Source: Dorea sp. 5-2
Lineage (GTDB): Bacteria > Bacillota > Clostridia > Lachnospirales > Lachnospiraceae
Length of the DNA stretch: 51,594 nucleotides
Direction: 5' to 3'
Assembly: GCF_000403455.2 (NCBI RefSeq)
Contig: NZ_KE159759.1
Location: 9,217-60,810, forward strand
Shown: positions 16,268 through 25,791 of the stretch, one piece after another
Layout: each line of letters begins with the position of its first letter
Position numbering within the stretch: the first letter of the stretch is position 1
Program-made: the position numbers and the translations under genes
The notes under the pieces: generated by a model
The model's database searches: none
Told to the model about the DNA's origin: nothing
The model's input: the letters and a program-made list of their open reading frames with translations, nothing else

Positions 16268-16962
16268 TTATAGCTCGATATCAAAATACTTTTGAGCCAT
16301 ACACTTTCGATTCATTCTCGGTCTACTGATGATTTGACCCGAATCATAGTCCCTTAACACAACAGTGTCATCATCTATTTGCTTATTATAGACCATGGCA
16401 TCAACACCTATCGATACTCTGTCTCCAATAGTTTTTTCACCAATAATTTTTGCACCAGCACCTAAAAAAAGACCTTTCCCAAGTTTAGGAGTACCCCCCC
16501 CCCCCTTGCATCATCACCTGTATTTATTGTAACATTCTGAAACACAACCAAACCATCTGAATAAGATGCATTTCCAATTATACTTCCTACAGGATGTGCA
16601 AAAAGGAATATTTCTGGCAATTTGCATTTATATGAATAAAACATCCCATTCAAATACTTATTAAGATTAATTATCTTGCTGCATAAAATAGTGTTACCAG
16701 ATAAATTCCATAAAGAATTTGACAAAAAATATAAAAATTGACTATATTGATCCGAATGTAAATGCGAAAAACAAGCCTCTCCATTTTCTGCTCGATAATT
16801 ACGCAGCACTATATGCTTGAAACATTTTTCCAATCGATATAAGGCTAATGAAAATGCCTCATCTACATCGTCACCGTGAAACCTATTTCCATCCGGAAAA
16901 TAGGTTTCAATTTGTCGAGCAACATATTCTTGTAACTCTTTTCTATTAAGAGATAGTATCAT
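16268..16962 (-). CDS. Phase-variable serine-acetyltransferase-like O-acetyltransferase, currently out of frame
   Basis: From ATG 16962 (GAGGAGGAAGAAA before it, overlapping the preceding gene's stop by 17 bases) the frame gives an N-terminal helical region and LbH segment AHPVGSIIGNASYSDGLVVFQNVTINTGDDARGGG. At the run of 12 G (16505-16494) the reading frame shifts and ends at 16462 after about 166 residues. In the frame with 10 or 13 G the protein continues TPKLGKGLFLGAGAKIIGEKT and further left-handed beta-helix repeats to a stop at 16268, giving 230 residues. This is the CysE-like fold used by many capsule acetyltransferases. Slippage in the G-run would switch the enzyme on and off, changing polysaccharide acetylation. 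A simple sequencing or assembly error in the run remains possible. Confidence 0.8.
16494..16505 (-). repeat. Poly-G tract of 12 in the acetyltransferase gene
   Basis: Twelve C on the + strand (12 G on the coding strand) in the middle of an AT-rich gene. The codons before it read GATGATGCAAGG and the frame after it is restored for run lengths of 10 or 13. This is the classic form of a slipped-strand contingency tract. Confidence 0.9.
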
Positions 16963-17902
16963 TTTCTTCCTCCTCAAAATTAATTCTGCACTTTTCAACA
17001 ACCAGAGGTGTATGTTTTATACGGGCTAGAATTTCCCCTACATACTCACCTAACACACCCAAAAACGCCAATTGAACTCCACCCAGGAAAAACATACTAA
17101 TAATAATAGGCGCAATGCCCAAGTCAAACTCGTTCCAATATATGAGTTTCAATACTAAATATATAAGCGCTAATATGAAACTTACAAAAGAAATAAAAAA
17201 TCCACTAAAAACAGCAATTTTAAGCAAACTCGTAGATGTATTTACTAACGAACCCAAAGCTAAATCAAAATAACTAAAAAAATTATAACTTGATTTTCCT
17301 GCTTTACGTTTTGGCTGTCTATATTGGATAGTCCCAACTTGAAATCCATACTCTGCAATAAGATTTCTAAAGTTAGGATTTGGTTCGTTTTCTTTCTGCA
17401 TTAATTTTACTACCTTTTTATCATAAAGACCGAACCCGGTTACTTGTTCATATTGCTTCACATCAGAAAACAGATCAATAATTTTATAGTATAGAGACCG
17501 AATGAAGTACATGAATTTACTTTCTTCACTAGATGTTTTCATTCCCCACACTACTTTATAACCTTCTTCCCACTTTTTGATAAATTCCGGAAGCAATTCA
17601 GGTGGATCTTGAAAATCACATGCTAAACATATACTCGCATCTCCACTTGTCTGAAAAAAACCATATGCTCCTGACCTCTCTGGGCCAAAATTTCTTTCGT
17701 TTTCGATAATTTTGATTCTCTTATCTTCAGCTGCTAACCTTCTTAAAATCTTCCATGTATTATCTGTTGATGCATTATCACTCAGTACGTGCTCGTATTC
17801 ATACTCCGGTAAATTTGACATAATATTCCTAACAGCGATACATAATTCTTCCACATTATCCTGCTCATTATAGCAAGGTGTAAAAATACTAATTTTCTTC
17901 AA
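16946..17902 (-). CDS. GT2 glycosyltransferase with C-terminal membrane segments (GtrB/DPM1 type)
   Basis: About 318 residues from a TTG start at 17902, preceded by AAAGGAG; an ATG at 17947 gives 15 more residues but has a poor ribosome site and breaks the family N-terminus (KKISIFTPCYNEQDNV). The GT-A domain has LSDNASTDNTW and the metal site ACDFQDPP. Two hydrophobic segments near the C-terminus (about residues 225-250 and 265-290) anchor it. This is the layout of enzymes that load a sugar onto undecaprenyl phosphate or act directly at the membrane. The two GT-C-like proteins in this operon would be natural users of such a lipid-linked sugar. Confidence 0.9.
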   Translation of the reverse strand: MKKISIFTPCYNEQDNVEELCIAVRNIMSNLPEYEYEHVLSDNASTDNTWKILRRLAAEDKRIKIIENERNFGPERSGAYGFFQTSGDASICLACDFQDPPELLPEFIKKWEEGYKVVWGMKTSSEESKFMYFIRSLYYKIIDLFSDVKQYEQVTGFGLYDKKVVKLMQKENEPNPNFRNLIAEYGFQVGTIQYRQPKRKAGKSSYNFFSYFDLALGSLVNTSTSLLKIAVFSGFFISFVSFILALIYLVLKLIYWNEFDLGIAPIIISMFFLGGVQLAFLGVLGEYVGEILARIKHTPLVVEKCRINFEEEENDTIS

Positions 17903-17971
17903 ATTAATATTCGCTCCTTTCAATTCATTTAAAACATAAATTGACATAAAATAGATTTCATCTAAACGATT

Positions 17972-19771
17972 TTATTTTCGTTCAGCCTTATATAATGTAA
18001 CATCTCTACATTTCCCAAAAGTCAAAAAATTCCTTTCTAGTCTTTTATATTCAACAAGTGTATATTGACTGCCTTTAAAAATCGAATCCAAATACCCTCG
18101 TACTCCCTCAATTCCAGTATCATTATAATCGATAGACCATACCGAAGGATATCTTTCAACACAATTTACCCATTTTTCCGTAGTTGTTACGATAGGTTTA
18201 ACATCATTATATAATGTATAACCTATTGGGAAAAAAGTACCGACTACATAGTCATCTCCTACTATTTTCCCTAATTCAACCATACATTCTTTTTCATAAT
18301 ATGTTCGAGACGTATAAACATATTTTAAGTCTAAATACATATGTATGCTACACGAAAAAAAGAGCGTGAAAATAAAGCAACGTAAAACGATTATGTTTCT
18401 TTTCAAGACATTCATTCCTATTACTCCAATTAATATCAGGCAAATAATATTCAACAAAGAAATCACAAGAATGTCATCTTCCGAAAAATCATATATAGTT
18501 CCATCCGAAATAATTTTAAATCTAAAATAAATTATTAACCCTCCTACGATTGTACATAATACTATATAAAAATAAGCGAATAGTCTCTTCTTATTCTCGA
18601 AACGTTTAAGAAAGTCTATTATTAAATTTCTATTAGACACATATTCAAGAACTATAATATAAACTAAGATCACAAATACTGGATATAATACAATATATTT
18701 CCTTACAATATAATCTTCGCTTACGAGAGTTTGCAAATAAAAGCTAAAAAACATGCTCAGGAAAAAAAATATTGTTATATCCTTTTTACGAATAATTAAA
18801 AATAATAGATAGGGTAAACAAATTAATAATATAGAGAAAAATCCTATGTTATATAAGTTAACATTAGACGCTATGAAATGAACTGTACTTCGTAATAAAA
18901 CCCAAAACGAAAAGGTTATCTCATATCCATCCTGAGAAGAAAAATCAAAAATGGCTTCAAACATATTTTTTATTACGGATGTATTCCATACTAAATAATA
19001 ATATAATTCCAATGGTACTAATGCTATAAGACTACCTGATATGATTCCCGAAGATGCTAACCCAAAATGTCTTTTTCCATTTTGTATTCCATAAAAAATT
19101 ATTGTCAATGCAATGGATAAATACAAAAACACATTAGTAATATATACACCAAACACTGAAATCGTAATTAAAATTCCTAAAACAAAATAATTTAAAAAAG
19201 GTCGATCCCTTAACTTTATAAAAAAATATATACAGGCTGAAACAAAAACTGCACGAAATATACTTGTCTCCATTACACGACATGCCATTAGAAAAGAAAA
19301 ATCCAAAATTTGATATATCATAAATCCATACTTTATGTACTGCAGATATCGCGGTTTAGAAGAATACAATTTATCCAATTCTTTAAAAATCAATAAAGAT
19401 AATGCAAAAATAAAGAATCCACACAGTACACTTCCCATTCGAAGTCCCCAATAAGTATCTCCAAATAATCTCAAACCAATATATGTAATTACATTTCCTA
19501 TAATATTAGTCCTCACATGCGGCGATACGATATATTCCACATCACCGTCAAATACATCTGGTGATATAGCGCCATAATTGTATTGGTTTAAAGCAAGTAT
19601 CGCATAACTACCTTCATCAATGGGTTGATAGTTTATGATTCCCCATGGCGGAAGATCTTCATCTAAAAAAAGAAGCCTGGAAATTATAAAAAGAAAAAAC
19701 AGTAAAATACATATCCAAGCATTTTTTTTATTCTTTATGTTTGTAGTCAATTTTGTCGATATATTATTCAT
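17972..19771 (-). CDS. Large membrane protein, GT-C (GT39/ArnT-like) glycosyltransferase candidate
   Basis: 599 residues with about 12 membrane segments and a short soluble C-terminal part. The first extracytoplasmic loop has QPIDEGSYAI with the Asp-Glu pair that GT-C enzymes use for catalysis. A conserved transporter motif is absent. The gene is strikingly AT-rich compared with the genes beyond 34 kb, which suggests separate origin. It sits between neuD and the GT2 enzyme and may transfer the sugar that GT2 puts on undecaprenyl phosphate. The specific sugar is not predictable. Start chosen at the ATG after AAAGGGGA. Confidence 0.75.
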   Translation of the reverse strand: MNNISTKLTTNIKNKKNAWICILLFFLFIISRLLFLDEDLPPWGIINYQPIDEGSYAILALNQYNYGAISPDVFDGDVEYIVSPHVRTNIIGNVITYIGLRLFGDTYWGLRMGSVLCGFFIFALSLLIFKELDKLYSSKPRYLQYIKYGFMIYQILDFSFLMACRVMETSIFRAVFVSACIYFFIKLRDRPFLNYFVLGILITISVFGVYITNVFLYLSIALTIIFYGIQNGKRHFGLASSGIISGSLIALVPLELYYYLVWNTSVIKNMFEAIFDFSSQDGYEITFSFWVLLRSTVHFIASNVNLYNIGFFSILLICLPYLLFLIIRKKDITIFFFLSMFFSFYLQTLVSEDYIVRKYIVLYPVFVILVYIIVLEYVSNRNLIIDFLKRFENKKRLFAYFYIVLCTIVGGLIIYFRFKIISDGTIYDFSEDDILVISLLNIICLILIGVIGMNVLKRNIIVLRCFIFTLFFSCSIHMYLDLKYVYTSRTYYEKECMVELGKIVGDDYVVGTFFPIGYTLYNDVKPIVTTTEKWVNCVERYPSVWSIDYNDTGIEGVRGYLDSIFKGSQYTLVEYKRLERNFLTFGKCRDVTLYKAERK

Positions 19772-19895
19772 TATATACGAGTCCCCTTTAAATATTTTGT
19801 GTATTCTTTAAACACCTTTATTATTTTCCTTTCATTTATTCCCCTCATTACTATCCAGGCTTTTTCAGATATAACAGATACTCCAGTTTTAAAAA

Positions 19896-20555
19896 TTATT
19901 TTACAACACCTACCACTTTTTCTCCATCTTTCACATCTCTCAAAACCAGACTATTTGCCCCGATCAATACATTTCTCCCAATTTTGATCCCTTGTCTCAC
20001 AGTACTTCCTGCGCCTATAAAGGTATTACAACCAACAGCAACCTGACCGCATAATATAACGCCTACGCTGATATGTGTAAATGCTCCTATCACACATTCA
20101 TGCTCTATAACAGACGCCGTATTAATAATAGAACATTTTCCTATCACGGCATCTGCATTTATAACAGCTGCTTTCCCAACAAAAATACCCTCACCCTTTT
20201 TCTCTTTTACTGTATTCTCGCCCAATATGACAGAAGAACTTACGATCGCACCTGGATCAATGAGATCCGGAAAGTGAAAACCCAATTCAGCAGCATAAGT
20301 ATATAGATCATATCTTATGGGTGACGGCTCTATAACTCCAACCGTAATAAATGCATTTCTTATCCCTTTTTCAATTAATGATAAAAGAGTCTCATCATTT
20401 CCGACTACCGTCGCCCTATCCAATATCACAGTTCCTGCGGGAATATGCGGATCTGTGATATAGATCTTATCATACAAATTTCCGCGAATAACCGTATCAA
20501 GCACTGATTTGCAGTGTCCGCCGCCACCTAGCAATACTATACTTCGAGTATACAA
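19896..20555 (-). CDS. neuD: NeuD/PglD-like sugar acetyltransferase
   Basis: About 219 residues from a TTG start at 20555 with GAGGA seven bases before it. The N-terminal Rossmann-like part (SIVLLGGGGHCKSVLDTV) and the left-handed beta-helix (VIGKCSIINTASVIEHECVIGAF, VGCNTFIGAGSTVRQGI) match the PglD/NeuD family. His in EHECVIG is in the position of the catalytic base. In legionaminic acid pathways the PglD-like enzyme LegH acetylates the 4-amino group of the UDP/GDP-4-amino-sugar; in sialic acid loci NeuD acetylates the sugar. With legB and legC present, the LegH role is the better guess. Coupled with neuB upstream. Confidence 0.88.
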   Translation of the reverse strand: MYTRSIVLLGGGGHCKSVLDTVIRGNLYDKIYITDPHIPAGTVILDRATVVGNDETLLSLIEKGIRNAFITVGVIEPSPIRYDLYTYAAELGFHFPDLIDPGAIVSSSVILGENTVKEKKGEGIFVGKAAVINADAVIGKCSIINTASVIEHECVIGAFTHISVGVILCGQVAVGCNTFIGAGSTVRQGIKIGRNVLIGANSLVLRDVKDGEKVVGVVK

Positions 20556-20619
20556 ATTCTTTTCCTCATTTCTCAATTTAACTACACCAAATTCACATAG
20601 CCTGTCCGTTCACAAAAAA

Positions 20620-21615
20620 TTATATTTCTATCAATTCGTCCTCTTCAAAGTTTCTTTTTGCTTTTCGGCCTAGAATCTCATTCCATTTCATTGGCGAAAT
20701 GCCATTGCCAGGACGTTTTGTAGTAAGATTTTTTTGTGTAAATATTTCTCCTGCAGAAATATTTCGTGCCGCAACAATGCTTTTCCTAGCCACCGAACGG
20801 TTTTTAAGTTCGGATACCGTAGGCTTCTTAATTTCACAGCCTTTTACTCTCTCAACCTTTCTAATTCCCTGTATCATGGTCATCAACTCTTGCGGATCCA
20901 AACTCGCTTTATGATCCGGTCCCGGCATATTATGATCAAGAGTAAAATGCTTTTCAATCACTTTCGCTCCCATAGCAACAGCCGCAAGACTGACTTCTAC
21001 TCCTTGGGTATGATCGGAATATCCCACCGGACAGTTGAATTCCTTCTTAAGTACATTCATGGCATTTAGATTCACTTCATCCTCCGGCGCCGGATATTCT
21101 GTTGTACAATGCAGCAAAGTAATCTCCTTACTCCCTGCATATTTTAGTGTATCCACTGCATCATGAATCTCCTGTAGATCACACATTCCGGTAGAAAGAA
21201 TAACTTTTTTTCCAGTTTTCCCGATTTCCACAAGATAAGGATAATTTGTGATTTCCCCCGAAGGGATTTTCCAGATATCCTGCTTATCATCAAGAAATCG
21301 TATACTCTCAATATCAAAAGGAGTTGAAAGAAATTGAATCCCAACACTTTTACAATAATCTGCCAATTCTATAAAAGCTTCATATGGAAGAAGTAATTTT
21401 CGAAGCATTTCTTTCTGCGATTCTTCTTTTCCTATATTTTTTCTTTGATAGTCCGCCATCTGGGCTTGTTTGGAAACCAGAGCGTCCAGCTTTGCCGTCT
21501 GAAACTTAACAATATCTGCCCCACATCTTTTTGCATGTAAGACCAATTGTTTTGCTATATCAAGATTTCCATTATGATTTACACCCGCTTCAGCAATAAT
21601 CAAAGTATGATCCAT
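20620..21615 (-). CDS. neuB: NeuB/LegI-type nonulosonate synthase
   Basis: 331 residues. The TIM-barrel domain begins with LIIAEAGVNHNGNLDIAKQL and has IVKFQTAKLD, STPFD, KIPSGEITNYPYL and VGYSDHTQG. The last 60 or so residues form the SAF (antifreeze-like) domain (RSVARKSIVAARNISAGE ... TKRPGNGISP). These enzymes condense phosphoenolpyruvate with a 6-carbon amino sugar to a 9-carbon nonulosonic acid: ManNAc gives NeuNAc, 2,4-diacetamido-2,4,6-trideoxymannose gives legionaminic acid. Its companion genes favour the legionaminic-type substrate. ATG at 21615 follows GGAGG. Confidence 0.92.
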   Translation of the reverse strand: MDHTLIIAEAGVNHNGNLDIAKQLVLHAKRCGADIVKFQTAKLDALVSKQAQMADYQRKNIGKEESQKEMLRKLLLPYEAFIELADYCKSVGIQFLSTPFDIESIRFLDDKQDIWKIPSGEITNYPYLVEIGKTGKKVILSTGMCDLQEIHDAVDTLKYAGSKEITLLHCTTEYPAPEDEVNLNAMNVLKKEFNCPVGYSDHTQGVEVSLAAVAMGAKVIEKHFTLDHNMPGPDHKASLDPQELMTMIQGIRKVERVKGCEIKKPTVSELKNRSVARKSIVAARNISAGEIFTQKNLTTKRPGNGISPMKWNEILGRKAKRNFEEDELIEI

Positions 21616-21647
21616 ATCTATCCACCTCCATCTGATTTATACTTATT

Positions 21648-22916
21648 TTAAAATTTCCTTTCTCTTTTTAATCCATATATTAAAAATAAGCCAAAAACAA
21701 AACACAAAGTAATCATTAATACTAAATACAAACAAGCTGCTCCTTTGATCAAATACTGCTCAACAACAATTTCTGATAATATATACGCTAATAAAGAAAC
21801 GATTACATATCCAATTGTAAGGCTATTCTGAAAACGTATAATCGTTATCGTTATTACCAATAACCCTGATAAAGCTAAAAAGCCACCCCCAAGCAAAAGA
21901 ATCAACAGTTCAATTTTATACGGTGATAAATCAGTATTATATAAAATTGATAATATTGGTATTCCACATATATAAGCGCCCATAATACAAGTACTAGTTA
22001 TGCCTAAAACAATCAATATCTGGATTAATATTTTTTTTATGAACTCTTTCTTTTTCCCTTCGTTCCACATAACTGACAATTTATAAATCATAGGATTAAA
22101 AATAAAATTATTCAGAAGCCCAACGACAAATATCGGCATAGAAATAAATCCATAACAAGCTTGGGATTCATCATTCAACACACTATCTATTGCATACTTA
22201 GGAGCATTTCCTATGTAAAATGATAAAAAACTTCCTAAAAATAACGGAAAACATAATTTCAATAAGTCCCTAACATGAGTAAATGAAATTTTTCCTTTTA
22301 CTGTTTCTTTAAACAATCTGTAAGCCCATTTGTTGAATAATATTAATAAAAATACAGTAATTACTGTAGCACCAATAACTGCTAACAATAAATTTTTCAA
22401 GAAAATTATACCAATTGCAAAAACAATCAATGTTATCCCTAATCGAAAGGCCATAGTCTTTCCAGCCACATCTAACCGACCTTTTTGTTGATATAATCCA
22501 TGATATACATCTTCTAAAGAATCTACAACCTTAAATAAACACATCCATATTATAACAAAGCATTTTTCCATGCTATATTCATTCTCATTTCCAATACATA
22601 CAACGTATATCACCGATACCAAGGTCATTATAAAAGTTGTAAATAATCTCGATATCAAATATTCTTGAAATAAAAATTGCTCAGACACATCCGATACTTG
22701 AAAATTACGCATACCGTATTTTCCGATTGTAACAAATAAATTCGCATTTGCATAAGCTATCGTAAATATTCCTGCTTCATTCAACCCTAAAACTCTCGTC
22801 AAAATCATCAACATGATCACAGACTGAAAGGCCATAATCATGCTTCCAACCATATTCCATACCAGACTATCTTTTCCTATATTATTTGATTGTATTAAAA
22901 ACTTTTCTAATTTCAT
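21648..22916 (-). CDS. Wzx-like flippase 1 (MATE-related polysaccharide exporter)
   Basis: 422 residues, 12 or so hydrophobic segments, no soluble domain. The N-terminus WNMVGSMIMAFQSVIMLMILTRVLG is like polysaccharide flippases of the MOP superfamily. Such proteins move undecaprenyl-linked repeat units across the membrane. A second flippase lies at 34268-35713, so this one may belong to an imported gene set rather than the main capsule unit, or serve a different lipid intermediate. Start ATG at 22916 is preferred to the upstream TTG. Confidence 0.8.
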   Translation of the reverse strand: MKLEKFLIQSNNIGKDSLVWNMVGSMIMAFQSVIMLMILTRVLGLNEAGIFTIAYANANLFVTIGKYGMRNFQVSDVSEQFLFQEYLISRLFTTFIMTLVSVIYVVCIGNENEYSMEKCFVIIWMCLFKVVDSLEDVYHGLYQQKGRLDVAGKTMAFRLGITLIVFAIGIIFLKNLLLAVIGATVITVFLLILFNKWAYRLFKETVKGKISFTHVRDLLKLCFPLFLGSFLSFYIGNAPKYAIDSVLNDESQACYGFISMPIFVVGLLNNFIFNPMIYKLSVMWNEGKKKEFIKKILIQILIVLGITSTCIMGAYICGIPILSILYNTDLSPYKIELLILLLGGGFLALSGLLVITITIIRFQNSLTIGYVIVSLLAYILSEIVVEQYLIKGAACLYLVLMITLCFVFGLFLIYGLKRERKF

Positions 22917-22927
22917 CAATACTCATC

Positions 22928-23980
22928 TCATTCTTTATCCTCGAATTCCTTCATCATATTTTCCATTTCTGCAAACTGTCCCATATCTAACCAGGCTTTT
23001 TCCGGTATTGGAAACACGCCGACTTTTCTTCCCTTTTCAATATAACGCTTAGCAATTTCAGGAAAATGTATAAATTCATTTTCTTTTAAATCATTAATCA
23101 CCTCTGGTTCGATCACATATACTCCAGTATTAGTTAAAAAAGTATATTCCGGTTTTTCCGTCATATTGATTATCTTTCCGGATGTATCTGTATTAATAAC
23201 ACCGTAGGGTACAACCAGATTTTTTACTGCACACAAGAAAGTAATTATATTCTTTTGCACTCGGTGTGTTTTTAGCGCACATTCCAAATCATCATTGATG
23301 AGAATATCACAGTTTGACAGAAAAAAAGTAGAATTGATCTTTCCTTTTAAAAGACTCAATCCCCCTCCAGTTCCTAGAAATTCATGTTCAATATGATAAT
23401 GAACAGCGTAATTCTTTTCTAAATCCTCATAATAAGACTTGATCATATTTGCTCTATGATTGAGAATAAAATGGATATCTCTACAACCATAATTATAAAA
23501 CTGATTAATGATACGCTCCGTAATCGTCGTATTTCCTATAGGAATTAATGCTTTAGGAAGAATCTTAGTATATGGATATAATCTAGTCCCCTTTCCACCT
23601 GCCATAATCACTAGCGGAATATCGTTTAGTCCGGTATTAATTTTTTTATTTTCGTTCTCTCCATCCCCAAATATTGCATCCGTTAGTTCTCCCCAAGGTG
23701 ATACCACCGGATAAACAACCATTTTTTGCTCCTTTTGAGCTTTTTTTGCTGATATAACAGAATCAAATACTATAGGGCTGCAATTCATAGCTTCTGTAAT
23801 AGATGCAGAAAGATTACCATCCGAAAGAATATATTTTCGCATATCCCCTTCCGTAAATAATCCTAATAACCGTTTCCTGGAATCAACAACAAAAATTGCT
23901 CTTTTATTTAAACGGTCAATCTTTTCAATGGCATCTCTTATGCTCGTATCAGGCAAGACCGTATAATCCATTATTCCCAT
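22928..23980 (-). CDS. PtmE-like nucleotidyltransferase with two N-terminal CBS domains
   Basis: 350 residues. Residues about 1-105 are a CBS pair (DIRDAIEKIDRLNKRAIFVVD-like, then SASITEAMNCSPIVFD). The rest is a sugar nucleotidyltransferase: LVIMAGGKGTRLYPYTKILPKALIPIG, SNCDILIN and LDMGQ near the end. The CBS-plus-nucleotidyltransferase fusion is that of PtmE, which makes GDP-glucosamine for Campylobacter legionaminic acid. That role is inferred from this architecture and the adjacent leg-type genes. ATG at 23980, eight bases after AAGGAG, is preferred over the TTG at 23998. Sits between a flippase and the TPP enzyme. Confidence 0.82.
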   Translation of the reverse strand: MGIMDYTVLPDTSIRDAIEKIDRLNKRAIFVVDSRKRLLGLFTEGDMRKYILSDGNLSASITEAMNCSPIVFDSVISAKKAQKEQKMVVYPVVSPWGELTDAIFGDGENENKKINTGLNDIPLVIMAGGKGTRLYPYTKILPKALIPIGNTTITERIINQFYNYGCRDIHFILNHRANMIKSYYEDLEKNYAVHYHIEHEFLGTGGGLSLLKGKINSTFFLSNCDILINDDLECALKTHRVQKNIITFLCAVKNLVVPYGVINTDTSGKIINMTEKPEYTFLTNTGVYVIEPEVINDLKENEFIHFPEIAKRYIEKGRKVGVFPIPEKAWLDMGQFAEMENMMKEFEDKE

Positions 23981-24009
23981 ATCCATAACTCCTTGCAAAA
24001 TACTTTTAT

Positions 24010-25791
24010 TTACCAGAGCATCAACTCATTATACTCTTTTCTGTCTAAAAAAGGATACATATCTTGCAGCACGGGCGTTTCGAATATTCCATCTTCATTT
24101 AACCGCGAAGTAACCTTCGGAGTCACCGGATCATCAAAACGCTGATCAATTTCCAACAATAAATGTCCGGAATTATTCAGGATCCATTCCACTCCTTCGG
24201 TTATATCTTCATTACTGTGACAATGTTTATACTCAAATCCAAATGTCAGCGCTATTTTTTCAAAATTCGGAAAACTAACTCCTGTTTCTGCATTACATCC
24301 TATCAGACAGTTATTAAAAAAATTTTTACACGTCTGCCGGAAAGCATTATATCCGTCATTACTAAAAATAATAATTTTAATCGGAATATCATAATGCTTA
24401 ATCGTTTGTAATTCTTGCAAATTCATCATAATACTCCCATCGCCTGTTATACAGATGACCTCTTTTTTTGCCGCAATTGATGCACCAATAGCGGCTGGCA
24501 AATCATATCCCATAGGACCACATGTATAATTAGTTATAACGCGCTGATCCTTTTTTCTTATCCCTATTTGAGTTTTTGCACTATTAGCTGAGTTGTTTCC
24601 CAACGCTACAATGGTATCGTCTGGTGCATTTTCATCAAATACTTTCCAAAAATAATATGCACACACTCTTTCTTTAAGATCTAACTTCTCTATTGCTTCG
24701 TATGGCGTGAAACGTTTTTTTAAAGAATAGCAATAATTCATCCATTCTATAGGTGCTTCTATTGGTAAAAAGTAATTTTCTGCTGATACAAAAAAATCTC
24801 TCAGGTCTAAATATAAAAACTGTTCTAAATGTATCCCTGGTTTTTGAGCTTCATATTGATCCGCATCAACCATAATTATCTTCGCGTTTGGTGCAAACAT
24901 ATCTTGCTGAAAACCCGTTTGTCTAAAGGATAGGCTATTCCCTAATGTCAGAATAACATCCGCATTCTGTAAGATGAAGTTTCCTGTACGAGGACCTATA
25001 TTTCCAGACAATCCAAAATATCTGGGGTGTTCCGTATAAAACACATCCGATACCCAGGCTCCACCTATCACAGGAATCTTATGCCTGTCCACGAACTGTT
25101 CAAATTCTGTTCGCACATTTCCACTAATAATTCCGGAACCCGCAAGAATACAAGGACGTTTTGCCGTTTTTAATAATTCATACGCCTTTATAAGAGCTTC
25201 CGGTATTACCTTTCTATTATTAATATTATTATCCTCTACAGAATATAGATCCTGCTCTTCTACAAAAGCACTTTGTACATCTAATGGTATATCTATCCAG
25301 ACGGGTCCACGGCGGCCGTCTAACGCAATTCGAATCGCTTTTATTATTTCCCGCCTTACGGCAAGCGGATCCTTTAACATCACCGCATATTTTGTCATAT
25401 GCTTTACAGCCGGTACAATATTATATTCCTGTGTTCCGCGATACCGAAGCGGTAAGCCTGACTTCTCAACAGAAATCTCATACCTTACCTGTCCTGACAG
25501 CACAATCATCGGCAGGCTATCCTGCCATGCTCCCATAACTCCTGTAATGGCATTCGTTGCCCCTGGTCCGCTCGTAACACAAACCGCCGCCATTTTTCCG
25601 CTGATACGGGCATACGCTTCCGCCGCCATAGCGCATGCCTGTTCATGATGATTAAAATATTTGGTGATATTTTTATTCAAAGCCAACGCATTATCCAGAT
25701 GCATTGCGCCTCCGCCGACTACAGCAAAACAATCGGTTATTTTTTTTTCCACCAAAGTTTCTATAATAATATCAGCAACTCTTTTTTTCAT
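24010..25791 (-). CDS. Thiamine-pyrophosphate enzyme, acetolactate-synthase-like
   Basis: 593 residues with the three-domain layout of ThDP decarboxylases: PYR domain with the catalytic Glu in NHHEQACAMAAEAYAR, central domain GNIGPRTGN-type, and PP domain with the ThDP-Mg motif GDGSIMMNLQELQTI ... SNDGYNAF. Acetolactate synthase-like enzymes inside sugar clusters include YerE, which adds a two-carbon unit from pyruvate to a 4-keto sugar to make a branched sugar. Context: nearby CDP-glucose dehydratase makes a 4-keto sugar, and Gfo/Idh and SDR reductases are next to it. A branched-chain sugar step is thus suggested but not proven. The start at ATG 25791 follows AAAAGGAG and overlaps the preceding gene by 20 bases. 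Confidence 0.85.
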   Translation of the reverse strand: MKKRVADIIIETLVEKKITDCFAVVGGGAMHLDNALALNKNITKYFNHHEQACAMAAEAYARISGKMAAVCVTSGPGATNAITGVMGAWQDSLPMIVLSGQVRYEISVEKSGLPLRYRGTQEYNIVPAVKHMTKYAVMLKDPLAVRREIIKAIRIALDGRRGPVWIDIPLDVQSAFVEEQDLYSVEDNNINNRKVIPEALIKAYELLKTAKRPCILAGSGIISGNVRTEFEQFVDRHKIPVIGGAWVSDVFYTEHPRYFGLSGNIGPRTGNFILQNADVILTLGNSLSFRQTGFQQDMFAPNAKIIMVDADQYEAQKPGIHLEQFLYLDLRDFFVSAENYFLPIEAPIEWMNYCYSLKKRFTPYEAIEKLDLKERVCAYYFWKVFDENAPDDTIVALGNNSANSAKTQIGIRKKDQRVITNYTCGPMGYDLPAAIGASIAAKKEVICITGDGSIMMNLQELQTIKHYDIPIKIIIFSNDGYNAFRQTCKNFFNNCLIGCNAETGVSFPNFEKIALTFGFEYKHCHSNEDITEGVEWILNNSGHLLLEIDQRFDDPVTPKVTSRLNEDGIFETPVLQDMYPFLDRKEYNELMLW

